The translations under genes were made by a program, and so were the position numbers. 64,000 bases of DNA. It comes from Zoroaster sp. YZ-2022 (Eukaryota > Echinodermata > Asteroidea > Forcipulatida > Zoroasteridae). Location of the stretch: the NCBI GenBank assembly GCA_029582265.1, contig CM055828.1, forward strand, positions 4,385,402-4,449,401. Direction: 5' to 3'. Of the stretch, positions 12,201 through 27,200 are shown piece by piece (position 1 is the stretch's first letter; every line of letters starts with the position of its first letter). A model generated the notes under the pieces. It worked only from the letters and a program-made list of their open reading frames with translations. It made no database searches and was not told the DNA's origin.

Positions 12201-15200
12201 GTAAAGGGTGTATTACTTGATTAAATGCTCAACAAGAATTGTAAAAATTTGACCATGTGTTGGGTTTTCCTGGATCACCACACATACATCTTGATTCTTA
12301 CAATGTATGAATGCATTTACAGGTATTTTACCATAAGTATATATTAGCTTTTAAAGAATTCCGAGTTGAGATTACAAATAGGCCTTTTCCATTATTTTAT
12401 GGTTTCTCAAACAGAAATCATCGCTCACCTCAGCTCTGGAGATTTCTTTCTTGTAAGCAAGGATATCTCGGAGTTTAATCTTATTACCCGCAGTCTTGAA
12501 GAATTCTTCATACTTCAAGATGTTTTTGCTGTGAGTGTTTGAACTCCGTCGAATCAGACGATGGAGACAGATATCTTCTAGGCGGGGATCCATTGCCGCC
12601 TCCTGGGCGTTACCAGTCTTACGAGTCGTTCCTGGTAACCCGGGGATGGGATAGTCTCGCTGCTCGATGGTCTCGCTGTAGACACGGACAACGTTGACAT
12701 GAAGCTTCAACAGATAACCTGTGAGGTCATACGATGATAATTTTGTAAGTTTTAACCCTTAAAAATGTTTTTTTATATGCATATACAAGGCTAAAAGTGA
12801 CTCAAGGTACAGGGCTACAATAGAAGAAAAATAAAAAGTAAATAGACTCAGAGGAGCTGAATGTGGGAATTGAGATTCCTCTTGAAACAGGATAGATCGT
12901 AGGATGGAGGGAAACATACACCAGGCAAGGAATTCCAAAGAGATGCAGCACGTGGGAAATAAGCTATTAGTATAGCTTGTTGTTCTACATCTAGGTATAG
13001 CTAGGGTGTATGGGCGAGTACAGGCAGAATGCCAAGTGCAATAAATCTGTGATTTATCGTGGGGTAGGTGGGGTGAGTGGGTTGGGTGGGGTGGGAGAGT
13101 GGGGTGTTGATCTGGGATGGTCAATTTGGGGAGGTATATTACGTGATATGCGTATGGAAATAATGTGTATTTTAATTGAACTAAAGGTCCTGCAGAATAA
13201 GTCTCTCTACTCTGAGATAGTTCTTACCTGATATGACATCAACAGATTTATTGGAGGGTCCACAGTACAGAACCTGAGGTCGTCCCTTCCCCGATGGTGG
13301 CAGGCCCCTATTCATTTGAGTGAAGAAGTACGCCAGGTGGGCACCAGTGATCGTCTTTCCAGTACCTAAGAACAAGAATAAATCACACAAACATTACCTG
13401 CTTTGGTATTGGTACCATGGGGTGGAGCTAGGATATCAGATAGTGGAATTCGTTTAGAATGATTTGATGATGATGATGATGATTTCATTTCATTTCATTT
13501 CATTTCATTTATCATTTCTGGTAATGAAACCAAGGGATGCCTCAGAAAAGCGCACTTAAGCACTGTAAGCTCGAAAGCCTGAGGAAACCTGTAAACAAGG
13601 GCGCTTGCAATGTGAACCAGAAACACCAGGGAGTGTTCTGGGTTCTTTTACGTGCATTACTTAATCTAGTACACGGGACCTACGGCTTAACGTCCCATCC
13701 GAAGGACGAAGCAATTATGGTTAAGTATCTTGCTCAAGGACACAAGTGTCACGACCGGGGCTCGAACCCACACCCTGCTGCTGGCAACACCAGAACTTGA
13801 GTTCGGTGCGCTAGACCGCTCGGCCACTCGGCCACGACACTCCATGATGATAATGATGCAGTTTGAAGCTATTCCAAACAGACAGCAAACTATCTGTACA
13901 TATTTCTTGTAGATGGAAACGACGTGAGGTGGTCAAGTAGGGATAAGACGGGCTTAATTTCCCAAGTCCTCCTCGGGTTCCGCCAATAGGTTTACCTTTT
14001 GATGATGATGTGAATTGAATCATAGTATTCAAAAGCTACCAGGGTTTGATTAACCCTAACCCCCTAGGCACTTTAGCTAGAAACCATCCCAAATCCGCCC
14101 AAATCCATCAACATGCAGTGAAAAAGTACCCCAATTGTTGGACTTGGATGGACTTGGTACAATAACAAATGCAAAGCACCCATGGCTTGGCTATACACAG
14201 TCCTGAATCCAACAAAAGCAGCCGGTGGAGTTTGATGGATTTGGTACACATGGCTACATGCTCTATTCGCTGGGCTATACTGTGGAGTACTGAATCCACC
14301 AATAGCAGCCGGTGGAGTTTGATGGATTTGGTACACATGGCTACATGCTCTATTCGCTGGGCTATACTGTGGAGTACTGAATCCACCAATAGCAGCCGGT
14401 GGAGTTTGATGGATTTGGTACACACGGCTACATGCTCTATTCACTGGGCTATACTGTGGAGTAATGAATCCAACAAAAGCAGCCGGTGGAGTTTGATGGA
14501 TTTGGTACACATGGCTACATGCTCTATTCGCTGGGCTATACTGTGGAGTACTGAATCCAACAAAAGCAGCCGGTGGAGTTTGATGGATTTGGTACACATG
14601 GCTACATGCTCTATTCGCTGGGCTATACTGTGGAGTACTGAATCCACCAATAGCAGCCGGTGGAGTTTGATGGATTTGGTACACATGGCTACATGCTCTA
14701 TTCGCTGGGCTATACTGTGGAGTACTGAATCCACCAATAGCAGCCGGTGGAGTTTGATGGATTTGGTACACACGGCTACATGCTCTATTCACTGGGCTAT
14801 ACTGTGGAGTAATGAATCCACCAATAGCAGCCGGTGGAGTTTGATGGATTTGGTACACACGGCTACATGCTCTATTCGCTGGGCTATACTGTGGAGTAAT
14901 GAATCCAACAAAAGCAGCCGGTGGAGTTTGATGGATTTGGTACACAAGGCTACATGCTCTATTCGCTGGGCTATACTGTGGAGTACTGAATCCACCAATA
15001 GCAGCCGGTGGAGTTTGATGGATTTGGTACACACGGCTACATGCTCTATTCACTGGGCTATACTGTGGAGTAATGAATCCAACAAAAGCAGCCGGTGGAG
15101 TTTGATGGATTTGGTACACATGGCTCCATGCTCTATTCGCTGTGCTATACTGTGGAGTACTGAATCCAACAAAAGCAGCCGGTGGAGTTTGATGGATTTG

Positions 15201-18200
15201 GTACACATGGCTACATGCTCTATTCGCTGGGCTATACTGTGGAGTAATGAATCCATCAAAAACAGGCAAAACCAGAAGAATTTTGGAGTATTTGGGGGTA
15301 GTTTGGGTTAAAATACAAAAAATGTTTTTGTTTTTCATGAATCACAATTTATGACGTCATCAATGGTAACCAAGACATATAAGGCCAAATAAAATAAAAA
15401 ACATGTTTAGCGTCCCCGCCCGCTTCCTTTTTAGAGATCGCCTCTTTTTTTTTTTTTTTTTTTTAACGAAAAAAATGGATACATATTAACAATCTCAGAC
15501 GAAAAAAATAAATTTTAAAATAAATAAGATCGTATTTTTTTTTACTTTAGCACACCGTGTATAAAGTTGTCGATTATCATACGTGTGTCAGTTCGCCCCG
15601 TGTGAAATATTAACTGGTTCTCTACGTCTAGGAACTCAGTGGCGGCCATTTTGAAAAAAGCTGGCAGCCATCTTGAAAAATAGCCCGGCCGGTTGTCTTT
15701 AAAAATGTGTCGGGCGGCCATTTAAAAAAAAAAAAAAAAAAAAAAAGAAAGGCCCTACTTCCTTTTTTCAAAAAGGCAGGACGCTAAACATGTTTTTTTT
15801 TTATTTGGCCTAATTCGCTTTGCTTTGGCGTTCAAGTGAAGTATGAAGCCGGAATTATGTTGATACCTGGAGGTCCTTGGATAACAGTGAAGGGTTGATT
15901 CAGAGCCTGACGTAATGCTATGGACTGAGATGGATTTGGCGGGTCAAACATGGAGCCGGGGATCTCATATGAACGAATCTTCTGAGCCAGGCTGGGCAAC
16001 AACTTACTGAAGGGGTCTAGGATATAAGAAATCAGAACGATGTTATAAACTGAAAAAAATTGGTATTAATCATTAAATATAAAATATAACAAATATCATT
16101 TAATTAAGTTTGCTTCAGAAAAATTACAGTAAATACATATTTTCTACCACAGACAACTGGTAATTAAAAATCTCCAATTAAATGAAATGAGAAAGGTCAA
16201 ACACTGATTTCCTTGTTATAATTCAGGGCCAAATCAGTGAAGGGAAACTTAATTTGTGTGTATGTCTTACCATCTTGATTGGCTCTGGGTTTCTGCAGCA
16301 GACAGATGTCTCGGATTAAGGGAGATACTCTATCACTGTCTAACATCCGAACCGCATCCTCGAGCCGTCTACAAAAAGCATTAAACAGGATATAATATAC
16401 ACCAAGGAAGACCTTAGAAATTACTGCAGTTTTTGTTCAGACATCACAGTTTGAATACTAGTATGCTCACTTTCTTTGAATCAAGACATACATGAGAGAG
16501 AAGGTACAACATTGGTAATGTTGGCAAAACTGCTTCTATGAGTATGCTTACTCTCTTTGAATCAAGGGAAGGTACAACATTGGTAATGTTGGCAAAACTG
16601 CTTCTATGAGTATGCTTACTCTTTGAATCAAGGGAAGGTACAACATTGGTAATGTTGGCAAAACTGCTTCTATGAGTATGCTTACTCTCTTTGAATCGAG
16701 GGAAGGTACTACATTGGTAATGTTGGCCAAACTGCTTCTATGAGTATGCTTACTCTCTTTGAATCAAGGGAAGGTACAACATTGGTAATGTTGGCCAAAC
16801 TGCTTCTATGAGTATGCTTACTCTCTTTGAATCAAGGGAAGGTACAACATTGGTAATGTTGGCAAAACTGCTTCTATGAGTATGCTTACTCTCTTTGAAT
16901 CGAGGGAAGGTACAGCATTGGTGATGTTGGCAAAACTGCTTCTATGAGTTATACTTACTCTTTGAATCAAGGGAAGGTACAACATTGGTAATGTTGGCAA
17001 AACTGCTTCTTTGAGTATGCTTACTCTCTTTGAATCAAGGGAAGGTACTACATTGGTAATGTTGGCCAAACTGCTTCTATGAGTATGCTTACTCTCTTTG
17101 AATCAAGGGAAGGTACAACATTGGTAATGTTGGCCAAACTGCTTCTATGAGTACGCTTAATTACTCTCTTTGAATCAAGGGAAGGTACAGCATTGGTAAT
17201 GTTGACAAAACTGCTTCTATGAGTACGCTTACTCTCTTTGAATCAAGGGAAGGTTCAGCATTGGTAATGTTGGCAAAACTGCTTCTATGAGTATTCTTAC
17301 TCTCTTTGAATCAAGGGAAGGTACAACATTGGTAATGTTGACAAAACTGCTTCTATGAGTACGCTTACTCTCTTTGAATCAAGGGAAGGTTCAGCATTGG
17401 TAATATTTGCAAAACTGCTTCTATGAGTATGCTTACTCTCTTTGAATCAAGGGAAGATACAACATTGGTAATGTTGGCAAAACTGCACAGAATGAGTATG
17501 CTTTCATTACTTGCATCAAGATTTACATCAAACCACAAACACGTGAAAGTTTCAATGCAGCGTCTATTAGTCTACGATAAGTGAATTTTTTTTAATACAG
17601 ACGTTTTTGAAAATGACAATATTCAGACATTTTTCATGATGATTGATACTTTATCAGCTTCATAATAAATTAGCTTTCGGGTAATAACTGGGTACTTTTG
17701 GAATCAGGTAATGACCAATGTTTTATCTTTCTTTTGCATCTGTCAATTAGCCGTTTTTATCTGTAACATACCTGTCTGGTTCTGTTTTGGGGATCAACTC
17801 CACCGTACACGTCGGCACTTTATCCGATTCTAATAGAAATTCTGGAAATGGAGACGAAAACTGAGTAGCATTGAGCTGTACCACCATCATCCCTTTGTCC
17901 TTGGTTGCCTCCACTGTAGCAGCATGGACCACAAATGTCATCTTCCCAGGGTGGACGTTAGATGTTGGACGCATCATGCGTGGTTTGCAGTCAATGTCCC
18001 GGAGATGTAGCTGAGTGGCGTGAGTCAGGGCGACATCATGGTAGCGGATGCACAGATAGTCGAGATGAATCTCTGGATCATCGCTTATACTCTGCTTCTC
18101 GTCCTTGTTGACTTTACGGAGGAAGCTGAATCTCAGGTGATGGTCTTCGCAGAAGGAGTATGGGATGGTGAAGTAGCCGGTGTACTCGTAGTCACTGGTC

Positions 18201-21200
18201 TCCTGGTTGAAACTCCGATCCCAGCGTATCCTGATACCATGGATTATAACAGTCTCATCGTTCTGTATGGCATTATAAGATGTCAGCATCTCAATAATGG
18301 GCAGCCAGATTTTCTTGTAGTTGCTGATGTTCTTGATACCAAGAGGGCGCTTCAATGCCACTTCGGCGAAGCTCTCAATTGCATTTTCTCGATGCTCAGC
18401 ACAGAGACTTAGTTTTGGCGTAAGACCAAACAGCTGGATGCTTGGCGTCAATAAACCCATCTGAACAGATGCATGTAGCTGGACCTGAACAACATCCCCT
18501 CTTTCAAAACTCCGCAAAAAGCTGACGAAGAGTGAAGGGTTGCTGCCGTCTGGTCTCTCACAGGTTACCTCCACAATGGAAAGTCTGTCATTCTCACGAC
18601 TTTGCTGTTTTCGACTTGCTTCTTTGTCTTGCTCTTGACGCTGCTGGTCACCTGCTGCCACTGTGACAGCACCCTGGATCTGATAGATGTCCTCTGTCTT
18701 GATCCCAGTCAGAATCTCCTTCCACTGATTGGCAGAAACCTGGACAACAAATCTCTCTTTGTCGAGTCTCAGCATTGAATTATGATTTGTTTGAAGTGTG
18801 CTTGGGGAACTATGCAGATCGTATATCCGCTGCTTCCACAGGAGCTCCATACTTCCGTTTTCTTCGTCAATCATGGGCTTCTTGAGGGGTTTGAGGAGAC
18901 GCAGAGGAACTTTGCATGTTCTGGATGGAATAAAGCGACGATAAGGAAAGAGCAGGTGCAGACTGGTTTCAGAGATGTTTTCTACAAATGTTAAGGCTGG
19001 CCGAGGAGCTTCCTTGAGCTTCAGAGCAAACTGCAAAGCACGTGTCTTCTTGTCAAAACTCTGAGAGTTGATGGATTGGTTTGTGCAGTGGTGGCAAATC
19101 TGGGCCAGCTCTGTTGTGGCATAGGGTGGCTCTGACCTGGTGTCTCCTTGACTTTGCTGCAAAGCTGTGGTCAGCATACGGTGAACCACAAGATCAATGT
19201 ACCGACGTATTGGAGAGGTGAAATGAGTATAGGATGGCATACTCAATGAATGGTGTCTCATGGCGAGAGGGTTTTGGTGATCCCCAGAGCTGATGTAGGC
19301 TGCCTTTTCCTGAACACGGAAGAAGTTGGCCTGAGCCACCGCTAGTTGAGGATGATTGTCATCACTGCAAATGATATCTGCTATCGCTGTCATGTCATTT
19401 TGTTCATCATCGGTAACCAAGTTGTGAAGCTTGTTCCATGTGTCTTTCAGGACGTGAACATCTTTCTGAGTTTCCGACGGGACATCTTGTTGAAAAGGTC
19501 TTGACTGCAGATCAACACTGTTGGGGAGGTCTTTACCGTGTTTACTTAACCAGTCAGTGATGACGTCTTCACTTGGAGGGAGTTGTCTCCTCAGTGGGGT
19601 ACACTTAGGATATGTACACATCAGAAAGCGTGCCACAGCTTCATTAGCTAAGAGCATCATTTCTTCCACCAAGGAATGAGCAAGTGGATGTAGCAAGTCC
19701 TCTTCTTCAGAATCGTGAGGGAACGCAAAGCAACCAACTCCCAGACGAATCCTTCTACGCTCCTTTGCCAACTTACTCAATGTCAGGATTTTCTCCTGGA
19801 TGGTGGAGTTGCTTCTTTTCTCATCAATGGTCATATTGATGATTTTCTCAGCATCATCGTAAGTCAGTTGGGTGTTGGACTGAATCACAGATGGCACAAT
19901 CTTGACGTCACCAACCACCGATCCAATCTCATCCAGGGTTACAAAAACCGAAATGGTCAGCCTGTCTTCTTCCGGGAGCAAACTGCACAGCCTGTTGCTC
20001 AATTGAGGAGGAAGCATATTGACAGGCTTGGCGAATGAGGGATAGAAGGAGGTTGCTCTTTCTCTTGCCTCCTCGTCAAGGGCCGAATCTTTCTTGACAA
20101 AGTAAGCAACATCAGCAATGTGAATGCCTACGAAGTAGTTGTTATCCACCATCTCTACACTAAGAGCATCATCAAGATCCTGCGATTCTGGGGGATCAAT
20201 GGTGAAGACATATTTGCTTCTGGCATCATAGCGAGATTTAATTTCCTCTTCCGGAATCTTCCAGTTCTCTGGGAATGTCTCTTTGACCTCATCTTGGACA
20301 GAAGGTCTCCATTTCTCTCGGATGCCATGGACAAGCTTTAGGATGCGGAGGCCATTTTCCTTGGTGTCTCCATGGGGTAGCTCTTCAGTGATAATGCCAA
20401 AGGGATAAGGCGTCTTGGCTTGCCACCTCAGATACTGCACAACAAAGAGCTTGTTTGGACGATCTTTCAGAGACACGTGAATATTCTTCTGAAACTGAAA
20501 GCCGTGCTCAGTCCCCCTGCTGATACTGAAAATAGACACTTTTGATAACTCTGAGGTTCGGATCCTCTTTGACTTAATAATAGCTTTGTCCTTTTCATCT
20601 TTGAAGGTGCGTACAAAGATCTTTGGGAAGGTTCTGTCGATTGGAACCATCAATCCATCTGTGTACTTATCAATGGTACACACAATCTTCTTCAGATAAG
20701 GATTTGCTGCTCTCTTTAGGATGAATACGACTCTCCCGTAAATTTTCTTTTCCTCTTTTGCTTCAACAGCTTGAGGCCCGTACCCAGCAGCATTCTCCAA
20801 CTCGTCTACGTCTTCAAGAATTTCAACGATGACCTCATCAAGGTTTAGTGCTTTGCCTCGCTTCCTCTTACTTGTGATCAAGACCTTCATAGAGGAATTG
20901 ACATCCTTTGGTAAGGCGTAGGTGTGGCCACTCAAATCAAAATGAAACGAGCAGATTTTGAACTTCTCTGGGTCCTGTGTCACTTGATCAAGATGCTCTT
21001 GGCGTGTATTTTCGTCCATCATATCTTCTTCTAAGTCTTCCTCTGTATCATAATCCTCGAAGGTGTCAGCCCCAACTAAGCGGGACCGATCATAGTTGTC
21101 TTCAATAAGGAGCATGGTGCCATGTTGTTGTATCATACGAACATTACGCTGTTTCCGGGCAGCATTAATGTTACTGCTTAAAGTGGGTCTGGTTGTAACA

Positions 21201-24200
21201 TCAGATACCCGAGTGATTACCGTGGTATTATTTTCCACTTCGGGCTGACCACTCTGCTGCTCTACCCTTTCTGTCATTCTTCCCTCGTCCAGCAGGTTCA
21301 CTTCGAGATTGTCATCACTTTCTGTCAGTGTTACTTCCTCGGGCTCCATGACCCGAGGTTTGATCACCTCCAGTTCACCCCTATCTTCCCTGACCTGTCG
21401 TTGCAACTCTTGCAGGATGGCATCTGTTAGATCGACATCTTCATCATCTGCTGTCCAGTCATCTTCATCTGATTGGCTCTCCTGGCCACCCGAAGCACCC
21501 TGGTAATTTCTGGATGTAAGCAGAGCTGGGAATTCATCGCTCGTCTGCCTGTTCAGTTGTCTACCAACAGCATTCCTTCCAGGGTTGAGCACAGCAGTGG
21601 GCATTAGGGTCTTCCAGGGGTTCTTTCCATTGGTTGGCTTGACTGCCTTAGGCTGGTCCTGACCCCAGAAGAGTTTCTCTTGACCTGGTTCACTCCTAGG
21701 AGGAGAGGTATGGTTCTTGGACCCAGATGGCTGGAAGGATGTGGCAAAGGGATTCAGACGCTGTTTAGCAGCTTCTACTTCTTGACGGATTCCCTCTACA
21801 GTGGTACCCTGGATTCAGAACACAGGACCAAAGTAAATTACACATCAGCGTATTGTCAGCATCTGCTCTGTACTATAAGGTCCTTAGTGCAATAGTTAAG
21901 CAATGGTGCTATACACATTTAAGAACTGAGATAACCTGGTCTTGCTAAAAACTTACTGAGATAATAATAAAGGCACAATAGTCAAATAAATTTTGCGTTT
22001 ATGTTAAACAATTTCTTTTAGCATATTTCAAAATTGTAAATAATGAGGAAATTTAGAGCATTTTAAAATGTTCTTTTCACAATCCCTCTTCACCCTCTGA
22101 AAATATGTCATCATTTGTTAACAAAATGTAGAACCAAGTGTCTGAATCCAAAATCACAATCACTCAAATGCTTCTTAACTTCTTACCAGTGGATACAAGC
22201 TGTTGTGTTTCTCGCACTCTTTGAGGTATGCCTTCCAGGTGGTTGAGCACTGCCCCTCGGAGCACAGAGCAATTGGATCACCAGCAATAATGACCAATGA
22301 CTGGGCACGTGTTAGCGCTGTATTCAGAAGCTTGTGATCTGACAGAAACCCATAGTAGAACTCCTCATCTTGCTGGGAGGATGAATTGGTTTGGGAAATG
22401 ACCGTCAAGTGGGACTTCTTAAGGGTGCAGCGTGTGCGGACAGTGCTGATGAGGAGGGCTCGATACTGTTTCCCTGGTAGGAGAGAAAGCATTTATCAAA
22501 GATCAACTGAATATGCAATGATAAATGGTAAATTTCTGTGTTCAGATACAAGAAAACTTTGATAAAATGTCAATGTTTCGTTCATCCATTTCATCATTTA
22601 TCTTTTCACTTTTTGCAGAAAAAAAGTGACGTACCTTGTACATTATTCACAGTTTCCACTGAGATGTCGCCAAGACCCCTTCGTCGCATCTCTGTGCGAA
22701 TTTGACGAACCTAAGAAGAAATAAAGTGAAAAGGTGTTGGATGTTTTTGTCTGATGTGGCTTTCTCCAGGTACCTTCTAAACATGCACATGTGGTTAATA
22801 TGTATTGGGAGAATTTCAACGATGCTGCTCTCAATAAAAGCACAAGCATGTAAAACGCACACCTGTCAAATCCTTTATTTCTGTTTTTTATTTGAATTAT
22901 ATATTACATTACTGCACATTCGTGCACCAACTCCAACCCACCACCCCCAAAAAAAAAAAAAAAAATGAAGCCAATTCATGAGGGTTATTTATTTTATAAT
23001 TGGAGTTCATTACTGTTTTATTTATGTACAGAAAAGATGCCTTTCAAGCATGTCGTCTTTGTACTATAGCTCAGTAGATGCAAACTGAATTTCTTTTTAG
23101 AATAATTTGACAAGAAAAAAATGAAATCATGATGAAGCTAACTACCTGCATTGAGTATGGAGTGACAATTCCTATGCTGTTCTTGTTGAGAATGCCCCAG
23201 TTCTCTGGCCACTTACGACACAACTCCTCCACCCTAAACACTATCTCCATGACCTAGAGGCAACAGCAAATCAAACAATCAAGGCAGGTCGTCATAAAGA
23301 GAAGCTTCAATATTTCTATGCAGGGTTAATATGACGATCTATTAAGACAGTATGATCATCGTCTGCGCGACATATCAGTAAGACAACAATTTTCACTTAA
23401 AAAGTTAAGAAACGATGACTCCAGTAAATAATTGAAAAGTTCCCCCCCCCCGCACCAAAAACACAAAAAACAAACTTAGAAAACACACTGAATAAGGAAA
23501 GGAAGATAAAAACAAAACAAAATGCTAATTTGCATTATCTAGGGAAAGGGGTAAAAATTAGCACTTACTTCAGATTTTTTAGTGGAGTTGCTCATGATAT
23601 ATACAGAGGTCACTCCAAATATAAACAAATGTGACTTCACCTATTAGAATTAGAACTCGGTCAGGCATGAGCGCACTTGGAACGTCCTGTCAGCGGACTG
23701 GCTGATCCTTAGTGCCCCAGACAGTCAGCTGACTGTCTTTTGGAATTACATGGAGTCAATATTGAACACGTCTCTGAATGCTATATACCTCATGATTGTT
23801 AACGTAAGACATTCCGACATGCTGGTCCTCTCCCTTGACGGCGCAGAACATCAGTGGATAGAACTCCTTGTGCACAGGATGGTTACCACGTGCTGTGAGT
23901 CGTTCGTGGTAGTATGTGTCGGCGATGAAGTTGAGTATTGGCTCGCACGTGCGATAGTTAAATGTCAAGAAGACGCTGCTCGCAAGTCTGTTGAGAAACA
24001 ACCGCTCCAGGAGGGACTTGTTGAACCTGGCACTGCGTGCCATCTCAGAAAAGACCTGGGATTTATGGTGAAGAAGATATCAACTTTCAGAGATGCTGGT
24101 TAAAAATCATGCTCGTCACGATTTGTCTCACAAATATGTAATTTTAAAGCATTTGCTTTCCCTTCCTTAAGTAAAATAGCGATGTTCCAATGAAAAAGAA

Positions 24201-27200
24201 AACTGCAGGAAATTAACATTAATTATGGGTGTATGAACCAACAGTTTATGATATCTTTATACAAAACAGTTTATGAAATCTTTATACAAAATATTTTGTA
24301 TTAAACATAATTTCTCTAAAAAACAACATTTTTACCCTTGGGCTCATCTGCATGTGGTCACCAGCGAGAACCACACATGTGTTTCCTGTTGCTAGGGTCA
24401 AAGGTTGCAGCACTTCCGTTTCCAACGCCTGACCAGCCTCGTCAATCAGAATATGAGTGAAGTGACCCTGGAGGTCAGCCTGGAGAAGGGTGCTAGACGT
24501 TGCCAGGGTTGTTATGACAATATGGTATTTCCGGACCTCGTTAACGTCTGGGATCTGAACCATGTTGTTCTGATCCAGGAGGACGTAGGGCATCACAATG
24601 GAGTCGATGGTGTTTACTCTGCGGTAGGTGGCATAGATGCGGATCATTCGAATCTGGTGTTTACTCCAGGTTGCTTCCACGAACTTGTGCAGAAACTCAG
24701 TTATGTACCAGTCGGCCGCACTGTTATAAACCAGAACCACATTTCTTGAAATTCATGGCACATATCTACCCTGTCCAGATTCACCCATTTTGTATTTCTC
24801 GGTAAAATAAAGCCTCTGTTGTAATGATAATTATTGATAATTTCCTGCAAGAACACTATAAATGAAACTATAAATATTGCGGCACCCACTGCTATATAGG
24901 ATTTTAGCCAGCCAATTGACATCAGGCAAGCTCAGTGGTCGAGAGGTTAAGATGTCTGCACTAGTAAGCAGGAGGTCGTGGGTTCGGATCCCGCCCGAGT
25001 CGCCTGTGAAGTTTTTTCCACAGACACTCGGAAAGCACCGAGTATACAGTGCTATACACACGTCGGTGTAGGGCAAAATTAAATCAACACTCATCATGAT
25101 TACTATTTTTTTAGAACATTTAAACAAATTCAAGTGGAAAAAAAAATTCCAAACATTTAAACTGGAATTCATAGACCAGTGTTTGCATTGGTGATAGTGC
25201 ATGTGTATCAATTACTTGTACACTTTCTCCAGCATTCATGACGTCAATATTTTTTTCATCACATTACCTGTTTGAATGAGTGCAGATCAGTATTCTGCTC
25301 AGTGGGCGCGTTGCTACTGTGTGTTTGACAGCTGTTGCCAATGTGAATGTTTTGCCAGTGCCGAAAGGTCCATAAACTAACACAGGACCAACACCGGGCA
25401 AGGGGGATGCATCACTACCCCCATGGGTGCAGATAAAACTGGCAGCACGCTCCTGACGGAAGTTCGTTTCATATAGGTTTTCCTTATGGATATAGGGAAA
25501 CCTGGAGAATTAATGAAGATTGACAAAACTTAGTAATGGTATTGCCAACCATTCTACCAAGCAATACAAAAGATTTGATGATTTGATGAGCTCCTTTAGA
25601 ATTGATGCTTTTCAGGCGGTGACCTTTATGTTAAGCTTGATGGGGCAGCTACACTCCATCAGTCTGCCGTCACCATGTTGTGGTTTCAACCTGTCAATCA
25701 ACACATGGATTAACCAATAACCCTAACCCCCTAGGTATTCTGGCTAGGAACCTTCCTGAACCCTAACCCCATATAGGTATTCTGGTTATGAACCTTCCTC
25801 AACCCTAACCCCCTAGGTATTCTGGCTAGGAACCTTCATGAATCCTCCTAAATCCATCAGTGCACTTTTGGAGACATGCCCTTATCTTCATAATGCACCA
25901 TGCATTTTCGTTGATCTTTCATATTCAGCACTTATGGCCTGTACTTCTTACCAGGTAGTAATTTTGCCCCATTTGAAGATTGCTGAATTTCCCCCAAAAA
26001 AGTGTCCCTTTGGAGGATTTTGCAGGGGGTGGTTATGGTTAAGGTAAAGGTATTACGTCAGTTGTGTATACAACATGATACTCTTGGGTGGCAAGCAAAG
26101 TCATTTGTAGGAGTGATGTCTTGTTGTGCTGTACCTGTACATTACTCATTACTAAAACAATTCTCATTCCAAGACTGACTATGACAAGCACATACTTACT
26201 TCTGAAGTCTGTTCAGTGGCGGGAAAACGATATCCATGTTATGCAGCCGATCGACTGCATAGTGCATGTAACAGAACGGCATCCTGTCCAACTGGAATTG
26301 AAGCTGAACCTCTCGTTCTGTGCCGTCAGTGAGTTTCTGTTCGTTGACGCAGACTTGGCTGAGCTTTAGGTTGATACTGTCTTGGTTCTGACTTCCATAG
26401 TCCAGACTCGGAAGCATCGCGGCTTCGTAGACCTTTCACAGGAGATGAGGAAGACGTATTGATAATATATTCTCTATTATTTAAAATGGAAATTGCTTTC
26501 AGCAATGGATTGGAAAGGAAATTTTATTTTTGGATCTTGAGGGTCAAAAGGCCATATGGACAGGGGAGGGGAGGGGAGGGGAGGGGAGGGGGGGGAGGGG
26601 GAGAGGTTTTGATGACAGACTTAAAGTGGGAAAATTGCAGTGTTAATACCTCAAGGGAATCCAAAATCTTAGACATGCATTGTACAACTTTTTGAACTAC
26701 TAATCTTCAAAAATGTTTGTTAACCCACCAAATTCATGGTAAAACCATGGGTAACTTGAACAGGCGGTCTAGAAGGGGACCTTCTTCAAGAAGGAATATT
26801 TTCTGAGTACCTTGTTGGTCTTGTCAAACTTGAGGAGCATCTTTTGTACACTCCTGGTAATGATCTGACTGGCTTCAGAGTCATCCATAAGGGCCTGCTT
26901 CAAGTTGACATTACCAAACATCTGACCTCCTATGCCACACATCAAACCTAGGCCATCCTCTTCGATGGTGGAGGTGACTTTTAGAGTACTTGCTATGGAA
27001 AACCTGAAATGTTATTAAAATTAAGAGTTGAACATAAGAATGGTGCAAACTGGATGGTGGCTTTATTAAGAAAGTCTATAGTAAGTAAGCAGTGACCTTA
27101 TTGACTAGAGGTTCAAGGCACTGATTATCTTTGAACTAGCAATTACCCTGTATGTTTCTCGTGTGAGAGGTCAAAAGAGTTCATGCAATCTGGGCCAAGT

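Noticed and set aside
14073..15338. 421-codon minus-strand frame and 380-codon plus-strand frame
   Set aside because: Both are products of the 87-bp minisatellite, whose length is a multiple of three. They lie inside a gene A intron and have no domain.
25715..25850. TAACCC-rich stretch as an interstitial telomere repeat
   Set aside because: The repeat unit is about 42 bp with only one or two TAACCC motifs each, not a hexamer array.
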